From NCBI RefSeq assembly GCF_001513975.1, contig NZ_KQ947985.1, positions 248,001 through 312,000 of the forward strand: 64,000 nt of DNA. The letters are read 5' to 3'. Below are positions 36,502 through 45,417 of this stretch, one piece after another (positions within the stretch are counted from its first letter, which is position 1; every line of letters begins with the position of its first letter). Below the pieces are notes generated by a model that was not told the origin of the DNA, made no database searches, and saw only the letters and a list, made by a program, of their open reading frames with translations. Both the position numbers and the translations under genes were made by a program. Source of the DNA: Streptomyces curacoi. Lineage in GTDB: Bacteria > Actinomycetota > Actinomycetes > Streptomycetales > Streptomycetaceae.

Positions 36502-37713
36502 TCAGTGGTGTACAGCGGTTCGCTGCTCGGCGGGCGTGGTGCCGCTGACGACGGTGCTGGGTGCTGCGCCGTCGCGGCGCTCCAGTGCGGCCGAGAGGAA
36601 TGCGAGCAGCAGCGCGGCCGCGGCGAGGGCGGCGCCGACCCAGTTGGGGGACGTGTAGCCGAAACCGGTCGCGATGACGAGGCCGCCGAGCCAGGCGGCC
36701 AGTGCGTTGCCCAGGTTGAAGGCGCCAATGTTCACGGCCGAGGCCAGCGTCGGGGCGCCGTGTGCCTGGTCGAGGACGCGCTTCTGCAGCGGGGGGACGG
36801 TGGCGAAGCCCAGGGCACCGATCAGCGCGATGGTGACGGCCGCGAGGACCTTGTTGTGTGCCGTCAGCGTGAAGAGGGCGAGCACGACGGCGAGGGCACC
36901 CAGGGAGACGTACAGCAGGGGCATCAGCGCGCGGTCGGCGTACTTGCCACCGATCAGGTTGCCGCCGACCATGCCGAGTCCGAAGAGGACCAGCAGCCAG
37001 GTGACGGAGCCATCGGCGAAGCCGGCGACATGGGTCATCATCGGCGCGATGTAGGTGATGGCCGCGAAGACGCCGCCGAAGCCGAGGACCGTCATCGCCA
37101 TGGCGAGCAGGACCTGGGCGTTCTTGAAGGCGGCCAGCTCATGGCGCAGGTGGACGCCCTGGGGCTTGGGCATGTCGGGGACAAGCTTGGCGATCCCGGC
37201 CAGGCCTACGACCCCGAGGGCGGCGACGATGCCGAAGGTGACGCGCCAGCCGGCGGACTGCCCGACGAACGTGCCCAGCGGGACGCCGACGACATTGGCG
37301 ACGGTCAGGCCGGTGAACATCATCGCGATGGCTCCGGCCTTCTTGTCCGGGGCGACGAGGTCGGCCGCGACGACCGAGCCGATGCCGAAGAAGGCACCGT
37401 GGGCGAGCGAGGCGATCACCCGGCCGATCAGCATCACGGTGAAGGCGGGGGCGAGAGCGGACAGCAGGTTGCCGGCGATGAACAGGACCATCAGCAGCAT
37501 CAGCATCCGCTTGCGAGGGACCTTGGTGCCGAGCACGGTCATCAGGGGAGCGCCGAGGACCACGCCGAGCGCGTAGCCGGTGACGAGCAGCCCGGCGGTG
37601 GGGATGGAGACCCCGAAGTCGCCCGCGACCTCGGGCAGCAAGCCCATGATCACGAACTCGGTCGTTCCGATTCCGAAGGCCCCGATCGCGAGGGCCAGAA
37701 GCGCGAGAGGCAT
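36502..37713 (-). CDS. MFS transporter (DHA1/AraJ-type drug or sugar efflux)
   Basis: A 403-residue major facilitator with 12 membrane helices, beginning LALLALAIGAFGIGTTEFVI, a signature of the AraJ/NepI/YdhP drug-efflux group. GYALGVVLGAPLMTVLG and VPRKRMLMLLMVLF form the conserved loop between helices 2 and 3. Substrates of this group are small drugs, nucleosides or arabinose-like sugars. ATG 37713 is preferred over a TTG at 37734. It diverges from a MarR gene, the classic arrangement of an efflux pump and its repressor. Confidence 0.87.
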   Translation of the reverse strand: MPLALLALAIGAFGIGTTEFVIMGLLPEVAGDFGVSIPTAGLLVTGYALGVVLGAPLMTVLGTKVPRKRMLMLLMVLFIAGNLLSALAPAFTVMLIGRVIASLAHGAFFGIGSVVAADLVAPDKKAGAIAMMFTGLTVANVVGVPLGTFVGQSAGWRVTFGIVAALGVVGLAGIAKLVPDMPKPQGVHLRHELAAFKNAQVLLAMAMTVLGFGGVFAAITYIAPMMTHVAGFADGSVTWLLVLFGLGMVGGNLIGGKYADRALMPLLYVSLGALAVVLALFTLTAHNKVLAAVTIALIGALGFATVPPLQKRVLDQAHGAPTLASAVNIGAFNLGNALAAWLGGLVIATGFGYTSPNWVGAALAAAALLLAFLSAALERRDGAAPSTVVSGTTPAEQRTAVHH

Positions 37714-37741
37714 GAAGGGGGTACACCTTCCCAAAGATTGC

Positions 37742-37806
37742 AGGAGCGCTTAGCGACTCCTGACAATACTTGCGCACGCGTCATACTTGCAAGCGCGGGC
37801 TATTGT
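37742..37806. promoter_or_regulatory. candidate MarR operator/promoter region
   Basis: Between the divergent MFS and MarR genes are the imperfect palindrome AGGAGCGCT-TAGCGACTCCT (37742-37761), the palindrome CTTGCAAG (37786-37793), and a wide pair ACAATA (37763-37768)/TATTGT (37801-37806). MarR proteins bind such symmetrical sites. Which of them is used is not determined. Confidence 0.5.
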
Positions 37807-37854
37807 GACCCTGCTCTACCTGGCTTCAGCCCGCTCCGGAACGGAGGAAACCCC

Positions 37855-38313
37855 ATGACCGCCACGGACCCCGCGCTCACCGCCCTCGCCCAGGGCTGGT
37901 GCGCCCTCTCCCTGCTGCACGGCAGGATCGAGACGCACATCGAGCGCGCCCTGCAGGCCGAGCACGATCTGAGCGTGCGCGAGTACTCCCTGCTCGACGT
38001 GCTCAGCCGCCAGCACGACGGCGAGGGCGGCCACCTGCAGATGAAGCAGGTCGCCAATGCGGTCGTCCTCAGCCAGAGCGCCACCACCCGACTGGTCACC
38101 CGCCTGGAAGACCGCGGCCTACTCTCCCGCTACCTCTGCCCCACCGACCGCCGCGGCATCTACACCGACGTCACCGAAGCGGGCCTCGAACTCCTCCAAG
38201 AAGCTCGCCCCACCAACGAGGCCGCCCTGCGCGAGGCCCTCGACGAGGCCGCGAAGAATCCCGAACTGGCCCCGCTGGTCAGGGCCGTGGAGTCGCTGCC
38301 TACGCCCGCATAG
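37855..38313 (+). CDS. MarR-family transcriptional regulator
   Basis: A 152-residue winged-helix regulator: LSVREYSLLDVLSRQHDGEG, then MKQVANAVVLSQSATTRLVT as recognition helix region, and GLLSRYLCPTDRRGIYTDVT as the wing. MarR members usually repress a nearby pump and release DNA when a phenolic or other ligand binds. The divergent MFS gene is the probable target. ATG 37855 has GGAGGAAA nearby upstream. A GNAT gene follows after nine bases and may be co-transcribed. Confidence 0.9.
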   Translation: MTATDPALTALAQGWCALSLLHGRIETHIERALQAEHDLSVREYSLLDVLSRQHDGEGGHLQMKQVANAVVLSQSATTRLVTRLEDRGLLSRYLCPTDRRGIYTDVTEAGLELLQEARPTNEAALREALDEAAKNPELAPLVRAVESLPTPA

Positions 38314-38322
38314 GGTGCGAGC

Positions 38323-38775
38323 ATGGGAGATCTTGAGATACGAGCAGCCGTCGCCGATGACGTCCCCGCGATCGTTGCCATGCTCGCGGACGACCCCCTG
38401 GGCGCCCAGCGCGAGTCACCGGACGACCTGACCCCTTACCTGGCCGCGCTGGAGCGGCTCAGCAACGACCCGAACCAGCATCTGGTCGTCGCCGTCCGTG
38501 AGGGCCGCGTCGTAGGCACGCTCCAGCTCACGGTCATTCCCGGCCTGTCACGGCGCGGCTCCACCAGATCGATCATCGAAGCCGTACGTATCCACGCCGA
38601 CGAGCGCGGCAGCGGCCTCGGTACTCAGCTCATCGAGTGGGCGATCGCCGAATCCCGGCACCAGAACTGCCAGCTGGTGCAGCTGACCTCCGACAGCACC
38701 CGTACGGATGCCCACCGCTTCTATGAGCGGCTGGGCTTCACGGCTTCGCACGTGGGCTTCAAGCTCCAGCTGTGA
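38323..38775 (+). CDS. GNAT-family N-acetyltransferase
   Basis: A 150-residue single-domain GNAT. The acetyl-CoA loop is within IHADERGSGLGTQLIEWAI, and the C-terminal DAHRFYERLGFTASHVGFKL is the usual last helix and strand. The acceptor could be an amino acid, drug or protein. It lies nine bases after the MarR gene and so may share its control, which would fit a detoxification role with the MFS pump. A parS palindrome follows the stop. Confidence 0.87.
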   Translation: MGDLEIRAAVADDVPAIVAMLADDPLGAQRESPDDLTPYLAALERLSNDPNQHLVVAVREGRVVGTLQLTVIPGLSRRGSTRSIIEAVRIHADERGSGLGTQLIEWAIAESRHQNCQLVQLTSDSTRTDAHRFYERLGFTASHVGFKLQL

Positions 38776-38780
38776 CCCGG

Positions 38781-38814
38781 CGGAGCGCCTGTTTCACGTG
38801 AAACAGGCGCTCCG
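38781..38814. terminator. parS: 34-base perfect palindrome containing parS
   Basis: An exact parS (38791-38804) is extended on each side by ten bases of perfect symmetry (CGGAGCGCCT ... AGGCGCTCCG). It lies six bases after one stop and eight before the other, between convergent genes. As RNA it would form a 15- to 17-pair hairpin in either direction, so it can be both a ParB site and a bidirectional terminator. Confidence 0.85.
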
Positions 38815-38821
38815 CGGACAG

Positions 38822-40213
38822 TCAGAGCGAGTCGCTCCCCCGCCATCCGTCGGGATCCACACCGCCCGGCACGGCAGCCCCCTCGTCGTACGGCTGACGC
38901 GTGAAGACGAACGACCCGAGGTCCAGATGGTCCACCGTCCCATCCGGGCGTCGTACGGCTGTCAGAAGCTCGCCGGCGTAGTAGCCCTCCAGCCCCGTCC
39001 ATGTGCCGTCACCGTTGGCCCGGAACCGCGAACGGCGGCCCTTGCCGGACAACGGCTCCAGCGAGACGAGTCCGTCGGCCGTCAGACGCAGGGCGAAGGC
39101 ATACGTCCCCCAGTACCACTGGCCCGCCAACTCCAGGGCGGCGTCGTCGACTTGGGGCATCGGCCGCCAGGGCTCGGGAATCCGCGGCTCGGCCTCGGCC
39201 ACGATGCGGACGAGGTCGGCCGCGACCGCGGAGACCAGCGGACCAGAGGTGCAGTTGGCCAGCACCACGGCCGCGACGTCGTCCTCCACGCTGATGGCCA
39301 GACTCGCCAGGAAGCCCGGCAGCGACCCGCCGTGCCCCACAAGGAGCCGTCCTTCTCGGTGCTGGATCTGCATACCGAGGCCGTACGCCGCACCATCCGC
39401 CACATCGGCAGCCTCGGGCGGCGCCGCAGGCGTTCGCATCTCCCTCACGGTGTCGGCGCGCAGCACCCGGTCGTCGCCCTTGGCCAGGAAGACGGCGAAC
39501 CGCGCCAGGTCGGCCGTCGTGGACCACAGCTGGCCGGCGGGTGCCATCCTGCCGAGGTCCTCGACCGGCTCGGGAAGCATCACGTCGGCCCAGGGATGCA
39601 CCGCCCAGCCTCCGGCGTGCGGCGCCTGCGGTCGCGTACCTGTGCGGTTCAGGCCCAGCGGTTCGAGCACTTCACGCCGGAGTACGTCCTCCCACGGAGC
39701 CCCGCGCAGCTTCTCGACCAGCGCGCCCAGCAGTGTGTAGCCCGGATTCGAGTAGTGGAACCGGCGGCCGGAAGGGTGCAGGAAGGGCTGCTCACCCAGT
39801 ACGTCGGACAGCTCGGGCCGTAGCGATCCAGCGGTCCGCTCCCACCAGGGTCCCGGCGACTCGGCCGCCAACCCACTGGTGTGCGCAAGCAGTTCGGCGA
39901 TGGTGGCCTCCCCCGCGCCGGTCCCCGAAAGATGCTTCTCGAGCGGGTCACCGAGCTCGAGCAGGCCCTCGTCGCGCAGCCGCAGGACAAGAACGGCGGT
40001 GAAGGTCTTGGTGATCGAACCGATGCGGTACTGCACGGTCTCGTCCGGCGCGTGACCGCCCACCGAGGTACGCGAACCGTGCCACACCGTCCGTCCGTCC
40101 CGCACGACCGCGGCGACTAGGGAGGGCGCACGCCCTTCGGCCTGGGCCACAGCGATCCGATGCAGCAGCGCCCGGCTCGTGGCGGGAAGCAGCTGTTCCT
40201 GAGATGTCGTCAT
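38822..40213 (-). CDS. serine hydrolase, beta-lactamase class C/esterase family
   Basis: A 463-residue serine beta-lactamase-fold protein. GSITKTF holds the catalytic Ser-x-x-Lys, HYSNPGYTLLG the Tyr-x-Asn, and VGHGGSLPGF the His-Gly-Gly replacing KTG. The class is broad: D-aminopeptidases, esterases and carboxypeptidases as well as beta-lactamases. A C-terminal domain of about 110 residues (from WYWGTYAFALRL) resembles the beta-barrel found in some such esterases. No signal peptide is seen, so a cytosolic esterase or peptidase is more likely than a drug-resistance enzyme. Confidence 0.85.
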   Translation of the reverse strand: MTTSQEQLLPATSRALLHRIAVAQAEGRAPSLVAAVVRDGRTVWHGSRTSVGGHAPDETVQYRIGSITKTFTAVLVLRLRDEGLLELGDPLEKHLSGTGAGEATIAELLAHTSGLAAESPGPWWERTAGSLRPELSDVLGEQPFLHPSGRRFHYSNPGYTLLGALVEKLRGAPWEDVLRREVLEPLGLNRTGTRPQAPHAGGWAVHPWADVMLPEPVEDLGRMAPAGQLWSTTADLARFAVFLAKGDDRVLRADTVREMRTPAAPPEAADVADGAAYGLGMQIQHREGRLLVGHGGSLPGFLASLAISVEDDVAAVVLANCTSGPLVSAVAADLVRIVAEAEPRIPEPWRPMPQVDDAALELAGQWYWGTYAFALRLTADGLVSLEPLSGKGRRSRFRANGDGTWTGLEGYYAGELLTAVRRPDGTVDHLDLGSFVFTRQPYDEGAAVPGGVDPDGWRGSDSL

Positions 40214-40273
40214 GGCCCCAGTCCACCCGGTGGACTCTCGGGAGTCGAGCGCATATCCCCCCGGTGGGATGGA

Positions 40274-41752
40274 TCAGGTCTGCGCCATGTCCACGAACCG
40301 CGAGTAGTGGCCCTGGAAGGCGACGGTGATCGTGGCCGTCGGACCGTTACGGTGCTTGGCCACGATCAGATCGGCCTCGCCCGCCCGGGGCGACTCCTTC
40401 TCATAGGCGTCCTCGCGGTGCAGCAGGATGACCATGTCGGCGTCCTGCTCGATGGACCCGGACTCACGCAGGTCGGAGACCATCGGCTTCTTGTCCGTAC
40501 GCTGCTCGGGACCACGGTTCAGCTGGGAGAGCGCGATGACCGGGATCTCCAGTTCCTTGGCGAGCAGCTTGAGGTTACGGGACATGTCCGAGACCTCCTG
40601 CTGACGGCTCTCGGCGCGCTTGGAGCCGCCGGACTGCATCAGCTGGAGGTAGTCGATGACGACGAGCTTGAGGTCGTTGCGCTGCTTCAGGCGGCGGCAT
40701 TTGGCGCGGATCTCCATCATCGACAGGTTCGGGGAGTCGTCGATGTAGAGCGGGGCGGCCGAGACGTCCGGCATCCGGCGGGCCAGTCGCGTCCAGTCCT
40801 CGTCGGTCATCGTGCCCGAGCGCATGTGGTGCAGGGCGACCCGGGCCTCGGCGGACAGCAGTCGCATGGCGATCTCGTTGCGGCCCATTTCGAGGGAGAA
40901 GATGACGCTCGGCAGGTTGTGCTTGATCGACGCGGCTCTGGCGAAGTCCAGCGCGAGGGTCGACTTACCCATGGCGGGACGCGCGGCGATGACGATCATC
41001 TGGCCCGGGTGCAGGCCGTTGGTGAGCGAGTCGAAGTCCGTGAACCCGGTGGGAACTCCAGTCATCTCGCCGCTGCGCGAGCCGATCGCCTCGATCTCGT
41101 CGAGGGCGCCCTCCATGATGTCGCCGAGCGGCAGATAGTCCTCACTGGTGCGCTGCTCGGTGACCGCGTAGATCTCGGCCTGGGCGCGGTTGACGATCTC
41201 GTCGACATCGTCGTCGGCCGCGTATCCCATCTGCGTGATGCGGGTGCCGGCCTCCACCAGGCGGCGCAGCACGGCGCGCTCATGGACGATCTCTGCGTAG
41301 TACTCGGCGTTCGCCGCCGTCGGCACCGTCTGGACGAGGGTGTGGAGATACGAGGCGCCGCCGACCTTGTTGATCTCACCGCGCTTGGTGAGCTCGGCGG
41401 CGATGGTGATCGGGTCGGCCGGCTCGCCCTTGGCGTAGACGTCGAGGATCGCCTGGAAGATCGTCTCGTGCGCGGGCTTGTAGAAGTCGTGGCCCTTGAG
41501 GACCTCGACGACGTCCGCGATGGCGTCCTTGGAAAGGAGCATGCCACCGAGGACGGACTGCTCGGCGTCGAGGTCCTGCGGCGGTACCCGCTCGAAGGCC
41601 GAACCACCACCGTCCCACTCGCCGTTTTCCCGGCCTCGATCATGCTGCTCGTCGCGACCTCGGCCACCGTCGCTGCGTCGACGGGAGGCGGGCAGACGAT
41701 CACTGGGACCGCTGTCGGCCCACGGGTCGTCCAAGGGCTCGGAAATGCTCAC
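40274..41752 (-). CDS. dnaB: replicative DNA helicase DnaB
   Basis: A 492-residue hexameric helicase that unwinds DNA ahead of the replication fork. After about 50 disordered residues, the N-terminal domain starts at PPQDLDAEQSVLGGMLLSKD. The RecA-like core has Walker A ARPAMGKSTLALD, VIFSLEMGRNEIAMRL, Walker B LVVIDYLQLM and DADMVILLHREDAY. The GTG at 41752 has GGAGGAGGTG upstream, a near-perfect ribosome binding site. No intein is present. The upstream gap contains DnaA boxes, shared with the divergent MATE gene. Confidence 0.97.
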   Translation of the reverse strand: MSISEPLDDPWADSGPSDRLPASRRRSDGGRGRDEQHDRGRENGEWDGGGSAFERVPPQDLDAEQSVLGGMLLSKDAIADVVEVLKGHDFYKPAHETIFQAILDVYAKGEPADPITIAAELTKRGEINKVGGASYLHTLVQTVPTAANAEYYAEIVHERAVLRRLVEAGTRITQMGYAADDDVDEIVNRAQAEIYAVTEQRTSEDYLPLGDIMEGALDEIEAIGSRSGEMTGVPTGFTDFDSLTNGLHPGQMIVIAARPAMGKSTLALDFARAASIKHNLPSVIFSLEMGRNEIAMRLLSAEARVALHHMRSGTMTDEDWTRLARRMPDVSAAPLYIDDSPNLSMMEIRAKCRRLKQRNDLKLVVIDYLQLMQSGGSKRAESRQQEVSDMSRNLKLLAKELEIPVIALSQLNRGPEQRTDKKPMVSDLRESGSIEQDADMVILLHREDAYEKESPRAGEADLIVAKHRNGPTATITVAFQGHYSRFVDMAQT

Positions 41753-41934
41753 CGAGCCACCTCCTCCCGTCCGCCGAGCGGACCTCGCCGTGCCCCTCTG
41801 TTCTACGGCACGCCACTGACAAATGAGACGCCCAGCTCCGGTTCAGGCTCGTCGGTTTTCTGACGGTTTCACGACCGACGGACGGAGTGGGCGCCGGACA
41901 ACGGTAGGCCCGCAGGCACCGTCAGCCAATCTGG

Positions 41935-42198
41935 TTATCCACAGGCCATGTGGACGACGGCCCGGATGCTGTGGAGAAGTCCGCAAAACCTGTGCACGAC
42001 GCGGTGGACAGCCCTGTGAACAAGCCCTGGGCGATTGCCAGAAAACTCGCTTGACCTGCATCTTTGCCATCCACTGGCTGTGCAGAAGAAAAACTTCCCC
42101 AGTCGGACCAAGATCGCTTCGAACGGTGCTCGGAAGCACACAGCACGAGACGACAAGTAAGGGTCAGTACCTGATTGCATCTCTTACCTGTGGACGGT
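41935..42198. other. DnaA-box-like sequences between dnaB and the MATE gene
   Basis: TTATCCACA at 41935-41943, TCGTCCACA (opposite strand) at 41949-41957, TTCTCCACA (opposite strand) at 41970-41978, and CCGTCCACA (opposite strand) at 42190-42198. The first matches the E. coli consensus exactly; the others fit the looser Streptomyces set. The full gap, 41753-42211, is 459 bases with no gene and a locally A-rich stretch near 42040-42100. Confidence 0.6.
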
Positions 42199-42211
42199 TA
42201 GATTGGTGGCC

Positions 42212-43549
42212 ATGACACAGGCTCCCGCGACCCCCAAGGCCGCCCGGCGACAGCACGACCGAGAGATCGTCGCACTGGCCGTACCGGCCTTCGGCGCCCT
42301 CGTCGCCGAGCCCCTCTTCGTCATGGCCGACAGCGCGATCGTCGGCCATCTCGGCACCGCACAGCTTGCCGGTCTCGGGGTGGCCTCGGCCCTCCTCATG
42401 ACGGCCGTCAGCGTCTTCGTCTTCCTCGCCTACGCGACCACGGCGGCCGTTGCCCGTCGTGTCGGCGCCGGTGATCTCCCGGCCGCCATCCGCCAGGGCA
42501 TGGACGGCATCTGGCTGGCCCTCCTCCTCGGCGCCGCCGTAGTCGCGGTCGTCCTGCCCACTGCGCCGTTCCTCATAGAACTCTTCGGCGCCTCGGCCAC
42601 TGCGGCTCCCTATGCGACCACCTATTTGCGGATCTCGGCACTCGGCATCCCGGCCATGCTCGTCGTACTCGCCGCCACCGGCGTCCTGCGCGGACTCCAG
42701 GACACCCGGACGCCGCTGTACGTCGCCGTCGCCGGCTTCGTCGCCAATGCCGCCCTCAATGTGGGCCTCGTCTACGGCGCCGACCTCGGCATCGCGGGTT
42801 CGGCGTGGGGCACCGTCATCGCTCAGTGCGGCATGGCCGCGGCCTATCTCGTGGTCGTCGTCCGGGGAGCCCAGGAGCACGGCGCCTCCCTCCGCCCCGA
42901 CGCGGCCGGGATCAAAGCCTCAGCGCAAGCGGGAGTACCACTGCTGGTCCGCACTCTCTCCCTGCGCGCGATCCTGATGATCGCCACGGCCGTCGCGGCT
43001 CGGCTCGGAGACGCCGACATCGCGGCGCACCAGATCATCCTGTCGCTGTGGAGCCTGCTCGCCTTCGCGATGGATGCCATCGCCATCGCAGGGCAGGCCA
43101 TCATCGGGCGGTACCTCGGTGCAGGCGATACCGAGGGCGCCCGGGCCGCCTGCCGCCGCATGGTGGAGTGGGGCATAGCGGTGGGCGTCGTACTGGCCCT
43201 GCTCGTGGTGATAACCCGGTCCTTCTTCCTGCCGTTGTTCACCAGCGACACGGTCGTCCAGGACACGGCCCTGCCGGCTCTGATCATGGTCGCGCTCTCC
43301 CAGCCGATCTGTGGAGTCGTGTTCGTCCTGGACGGCGTCTTGATGGGAGCGGGCGACGGCCCCTACCTCGCCTGGGCCATGGTGCTCACGCTGGCGGTGT
43401 TCACTCCGGTGGCCCTACTGGTTCCGGCGGTCGGCGGCGGCCTCACCGCGATCTGGGCCGCCATGACGCTGATGATGACGGTGCGCATGCTCACTCTCTG
43501 GCTGCGCACTCGCTCGGGCCACTGGATCGTCACGGGCGCGACGCGCTGA
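42212..43549 (+). CDS. MATE-family efflux transporter
   Basis: A 445-residue antiporter with 12 membrane helices, beginning EIVALAVPAFGALVAEPLFV then MADSAIVGHLG, the standard start of the DinF branch of MATE. MATE proteins export cationic drugs or metabolites using Na+ or H+. The name DinF only reflects homology. ATG 42212 is chosen over TTG/GTG codons immediately upstream. It diverges from dnaB, is convergent with rplI, and is followed by two parS sites. There is no neighbouring regulator. Confidence 0.9.
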   Translation: MTQAPATPKAARRQHDREIVALAVPAFGALVAEPLFVMADSAIVGHLGTAQLAGLGVASALLMTAVSVFVFLAYATTAAVARRVGAGDLPAAIRQGMDGIWLALLLGAAVVAVVLPTAPFLIELFGASATAAPYATTYLRISALGIPAMLVVLAATGVLRGLQDTRTPLYVAVAGFVANAALNVGLVYGADLGIAGSAWGTVIAQCGMAAAYLVVVVRGAQEHGASLRPDAAGIKASAQAGVPLLVRTLSLRAILMIATAVAARLGDADIAAHQIILSLWSLLAFAMDAIAIAGQAIIGRYLGAGDTEGARAACRRMVEWGIAVGVVLALLVVITRSFFLPLFTSDTVVQDTALPALIMVALSQPICGVVFVLDGVLMGAGDGPYLAWAMVLTLAVFTPVALLVPAVGGGLTAIWAAMTLMMTVRMLTLWLRTRSGHWIVTGATR

Positions 43550-43551
43550 CT

Positions 43552-43565
43552 GTTTCACGTGAAAC
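43552..43565. other. parS: parS site (exact)
   Basis: Exact GTTTCACGTGAAAC, two bases after the MATE stop. It pairs with 43571, 19 bases centre to centre. Confidence 0.95.
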
Positions 43566-43570
43566 ACGCC

Positions 43571-43584
43571 GTTTCACGTGAAAC
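43571..43584. other. parS: parS site (exact)
   Basis: Exact GTTTCACGTGAAAC between the convergent MATE and rplI genes. Confidence 0.95.
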
Positions 43585-43598
43585 GGACCCGATCCACT

Positions 43599-43628
43599 CT
43601 CTGCATCAGCGAACTCTGCATCAGCGAA
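43599..43628. repeat. 15-base tandem duplication
   Basis: CTCTGCATCAGCGAA occurs twice without a gap (43599-43613 and 43614-43628) between the parS pair and the rplI terminator. Confidence 0.9.
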
Positions 43629-43659
43629 GGGGCCGCACCCGGACGGGTACGACCCCTTC
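43626..43659 (-). terminator. hairpin downstream of rplI
   Basis: GAAGGGG (43626-43632) pairs with CCCCTTC (43653-43659), with an inner ACCCG/GGGT stem, 29 bases after the rplI stop. It probably ends the rpsF-ssb-rpsR-rplI transcript. Confidence 0.7.
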
Positions 43660-43687
43660 ATTCAGCTGTTCAAGCCGAGCGCAGCGA

Positions 43688-44134
43688 TCAGGCCGCGACA
43701 ACCTCGATGTTGACCTTGGCGGCAACCTCGGGGTGCAGACGCACGGACGTCTCGTGGGCGCCCAGGGTCTTGATCGGCGCACCGAGCTCGATGCGGCGCT
43801 TGTCGACCTCGGGGCCACCGGCAGCCTTGATCGCGGAGGCGATGTCGGCCGGGGTGACGGAACCGAAGAGGCGACCGGCGTCGCCGGAGCGGACGGCCAG
43901 ACGGACCTTGACCGCCTCGAGCTGGCCCTTGATCTGGTTGGCCTGCTCGATGGTCTGGATCTCGTGGATCTTGCGAGCACGACGGATCTGCTCGACGTCC
44001 TTCTCGCCACCCTTGGTCCAGCGGATCGCGAACTTCCGCGGGATGAGGTAGTTGCGAGCGTAACCGTCCTTGACGTCGACGACGTCGCCCGCGGCACCGA
44101 GGCCGGAGACCTCGTGGGTGAGGATGATCTTCAT
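43688..44134 (-). CDS. rplI: 50S ribosomal protein L9
   Basis: A 148-residue ribosomal protein. The N-terminal RNA-binding domain reads [20 protein letters not shown], then [17 protein letters not shown], the classic L9 signature. A connecting helix and the C-terminal domain follow, ending in [16 protein letters not shown]9 binds 23S rRNA and helps hold reading frame. It is the last gene of rpsF-ssb-rpsR-rplI, 18 bases after rpsR, and is complete. Confidence 0.98.
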   Translation of the reverse strand: MKIILTHEVSGLGAAGDVVDVKDGYARNYLIPRKFAIRWTKGGEKDVEQIRRARKIHEIQTIEQANQIKGQLEAVKVRLAVRSGDAGRLFGSVTPADIASAIKAAGGPEVDKRRIELGAPIKTLGAHETSVRLHPEVAAKVNIEVVAA

Positions 44135-44152
44135 GAGTCGGTCACCCTTCCC

Positions 44153-44389
44153 TTATCGCGCGGTGGACGTGTAGGGCAGCAGCGCCATCTCACGGCTGTT
44201 CTTGACGGCCGTGGCGACGTCACGCTGGTGCTGCGTGCAGTTGCCGGTCACGCGGCGGGCACGGATCTTGCCGCGGTCGGAAATGAACTTCCGCAGCATG
44301 TTCGTGTCCTTGTAGTCCACGTACGTGACCTTGTCCTTGCAGAAAGCGCAGACCTTCTTCTTCGGCTTGCGCACAGGCGGCTTCGCCAT
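44153..44389 (-). CDS. rpsR: 30S ribosomal protein S18, zinc-binding (C+) form
   Basis: A 78-residue protein of the small ribosomal subunit that binds S6 and 16S rRNA on the platform. CAFCKDK near the start and NCTQHQ later give four possible zinc ligands, so this is the C+ form; Streptomyces also keep a zinc-free paralogue under Zur control elsewhere. [20 protein letters not shown] is the conserved core. It lies between ssb and rplI in the operon. Confidence 0.97.
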   Translation of the reverse strand: MAKPPVRKPKKKVCAFCKDKVTYVDYKDTNMLRKFISDRGKIRARRVTGNCTQHQRDVATAVKNSREMALLPYTSTAR

Positions 44390-44470
44390 GGTGTTTCTCC
44401 TGTGTGATCAAGAAGTTTGGGTAACGACCCACCCTCGACCAGGACCGCCCCGAAGGGCGGGAGCCCAGGT

Positions 44471-45049
44471 CTAGAAGGGGGGCTCGTCCGAGTAGCCGCC
44501 ACCGCCGCCGGAGCCACCGCCCCAGCCGCCGCCACCGCCCTGCTGGCCACCGGCGGGAGCGCCGGTCGCCCACGGGTCGTCGGCCGGAGCGCCGCCGCCC
44601 TGCTGGCCGCCGCCACCGGGGCCACCGCCCCAGCCGCCGCCACCCTGGCCGCCACCGCCGCCGTAACCGCCCTGGCCACCGCGGCCGGCGGTCTTGGTGA
44701 CCTTGGCCGTGGCGTTGCGCAGGCTGGCGCCGACTTCCTCGACGTCCAGCTCGTAGACCGTGCGCTTGACGCCCTCACGGTCCTCGTAGGACCGCTGCTT
44801 CAGCCGGCCCTGCACGATGACGCGCATGCCTCGCTGGAGCGACTCAGCGACGTTCTCCGCCGCCTGGCGCCAGACCGAGCAGGTGAGGAAGAGGCTCTCG
44901 CCGTCCTTCCACTCGTTCGTCTGGCGGTCGAAGGTGCGGGGAGTGGACGCGACACGGAACTTCGCGACCGCCGCACCGGAAGGGGTGAAGCGCAGCTCGG
45001 GGTCATCGACAAGATTGCCGACGACCGTGATGACGGTCTCGCCTGCCAT
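44471..45049 (-). CDS. ssb: single-stranded DNA-binding protein
   Basis: A 192-residue SSB. The OB fold covers residues 1-115 ([20 protein letters not shown], then [20 protein letters not shown]). A Gly/Gln/Trp-rich flexible linker of about 70 residues follows, and the C-terminus ends SDEPPF, the acidic tip that recruits repair and replication proteins. The linker DNA is GC-rich and repetitive (GGCGG patterns), as in other Streptomyces. Its place between rpsF and rpsR is conserved in most bacteria and identifies it as the main essential SSB. Confidence 0.97.
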   Translation of the reverse strand: MAGETVITVVGNLVDDPELRFTPSGAAVAKFRVASTPRTFDRQTNEWKDGESLFLTCSVWRQAAENVAESLQRGMRVIVQGRLKQRSYEDREGVKRTVYELDVEEVGASLRNATAKVTKTAGRGGQGGYGGGGGQGGGGWGGGPGGGGQQGGGAPADDPWATGAPAGGQQGGGGGWGGGSGGGGGYSDEPPF

Positions 45050-45126
45050 GGGGGAACCTCTCGGCGGGTTTGCTGCTGGCTGCTTGTGCTGCTACTCGAT
45101 GCCCGAGATCAGCTGAGCGGGAGAGC

Positions 45127-45417
45127 TCAGTGGGTCTCGGGACGGAGGACCTTGGTCCGGAGGACCGACTCGTTCAGGTTCATCTGGCGGTCGAGCTCCT
45201 TGACGACCGCAGGCTCGGCCTGCAGGTCGATGACCGAGTAGATGCCCTCAGGCTTCTTCTTGATCTCGTACGCGAGACGACGACGGCCCCAGGTGTCGAC
45301 CTTCTCGACCTTGCCGTTGCCCTCACGGACGACGGAGAGGAAGTTCTCGATCAGGGGGGCGACAGCGCGCTCCTCCAGATCGGGGTCGAGGATGACCATC
45401 ACCTCGTAGTGACGCAT
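45127..45417 (-). CDS. rpsF: 30S ribosomal protein S6
   Basis: A 96-residue ribosomal protein, first gene of rpsF-ssb-rpsR-rplI. [20 protein letters not shown] is the standard first strand and helix, and [20 protein letters not shown] the central RNA-binding region. The ATG at 45417 has AAAGGAGGTGGG upstream, one of the best ribosome binding sites in the window; longer upstream frames lack coding character. In many bacteria S6-S18 controls its own operon by binding the leader RNA, which I could not test here. Confidence 0.98.
   Translation of the reverse strand: MRHYEVMVILDPDLEERAVAPLIENFLSVVREGNGKVEKVDTWGRRRLAYEIKKKPEGIYSVIDLQAEPAVVKELDRQMNLNESVLRTKVLRPETH

Noticed and set aside
38822-40213. 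Calling the serine hydrolase a drug-resistance beta-lactamase
   Set aside because: There is no signal peptide and the third motif is HGG rather than KTG, which fits esterases and peptidases of this family better.
41866-41873. GTTTCACG half-site near dnaB
   Set aside because: The second half (ACCGAC) has almost no match to parS, so it is only a half-site and probably chance.
41753-42211. Possible replication origin next to dnaB
   Set aside because: Only a few DnaA-like boxes and no dnaA or dnaN; a Streptomyces origin has about 19 boxes between those genes.
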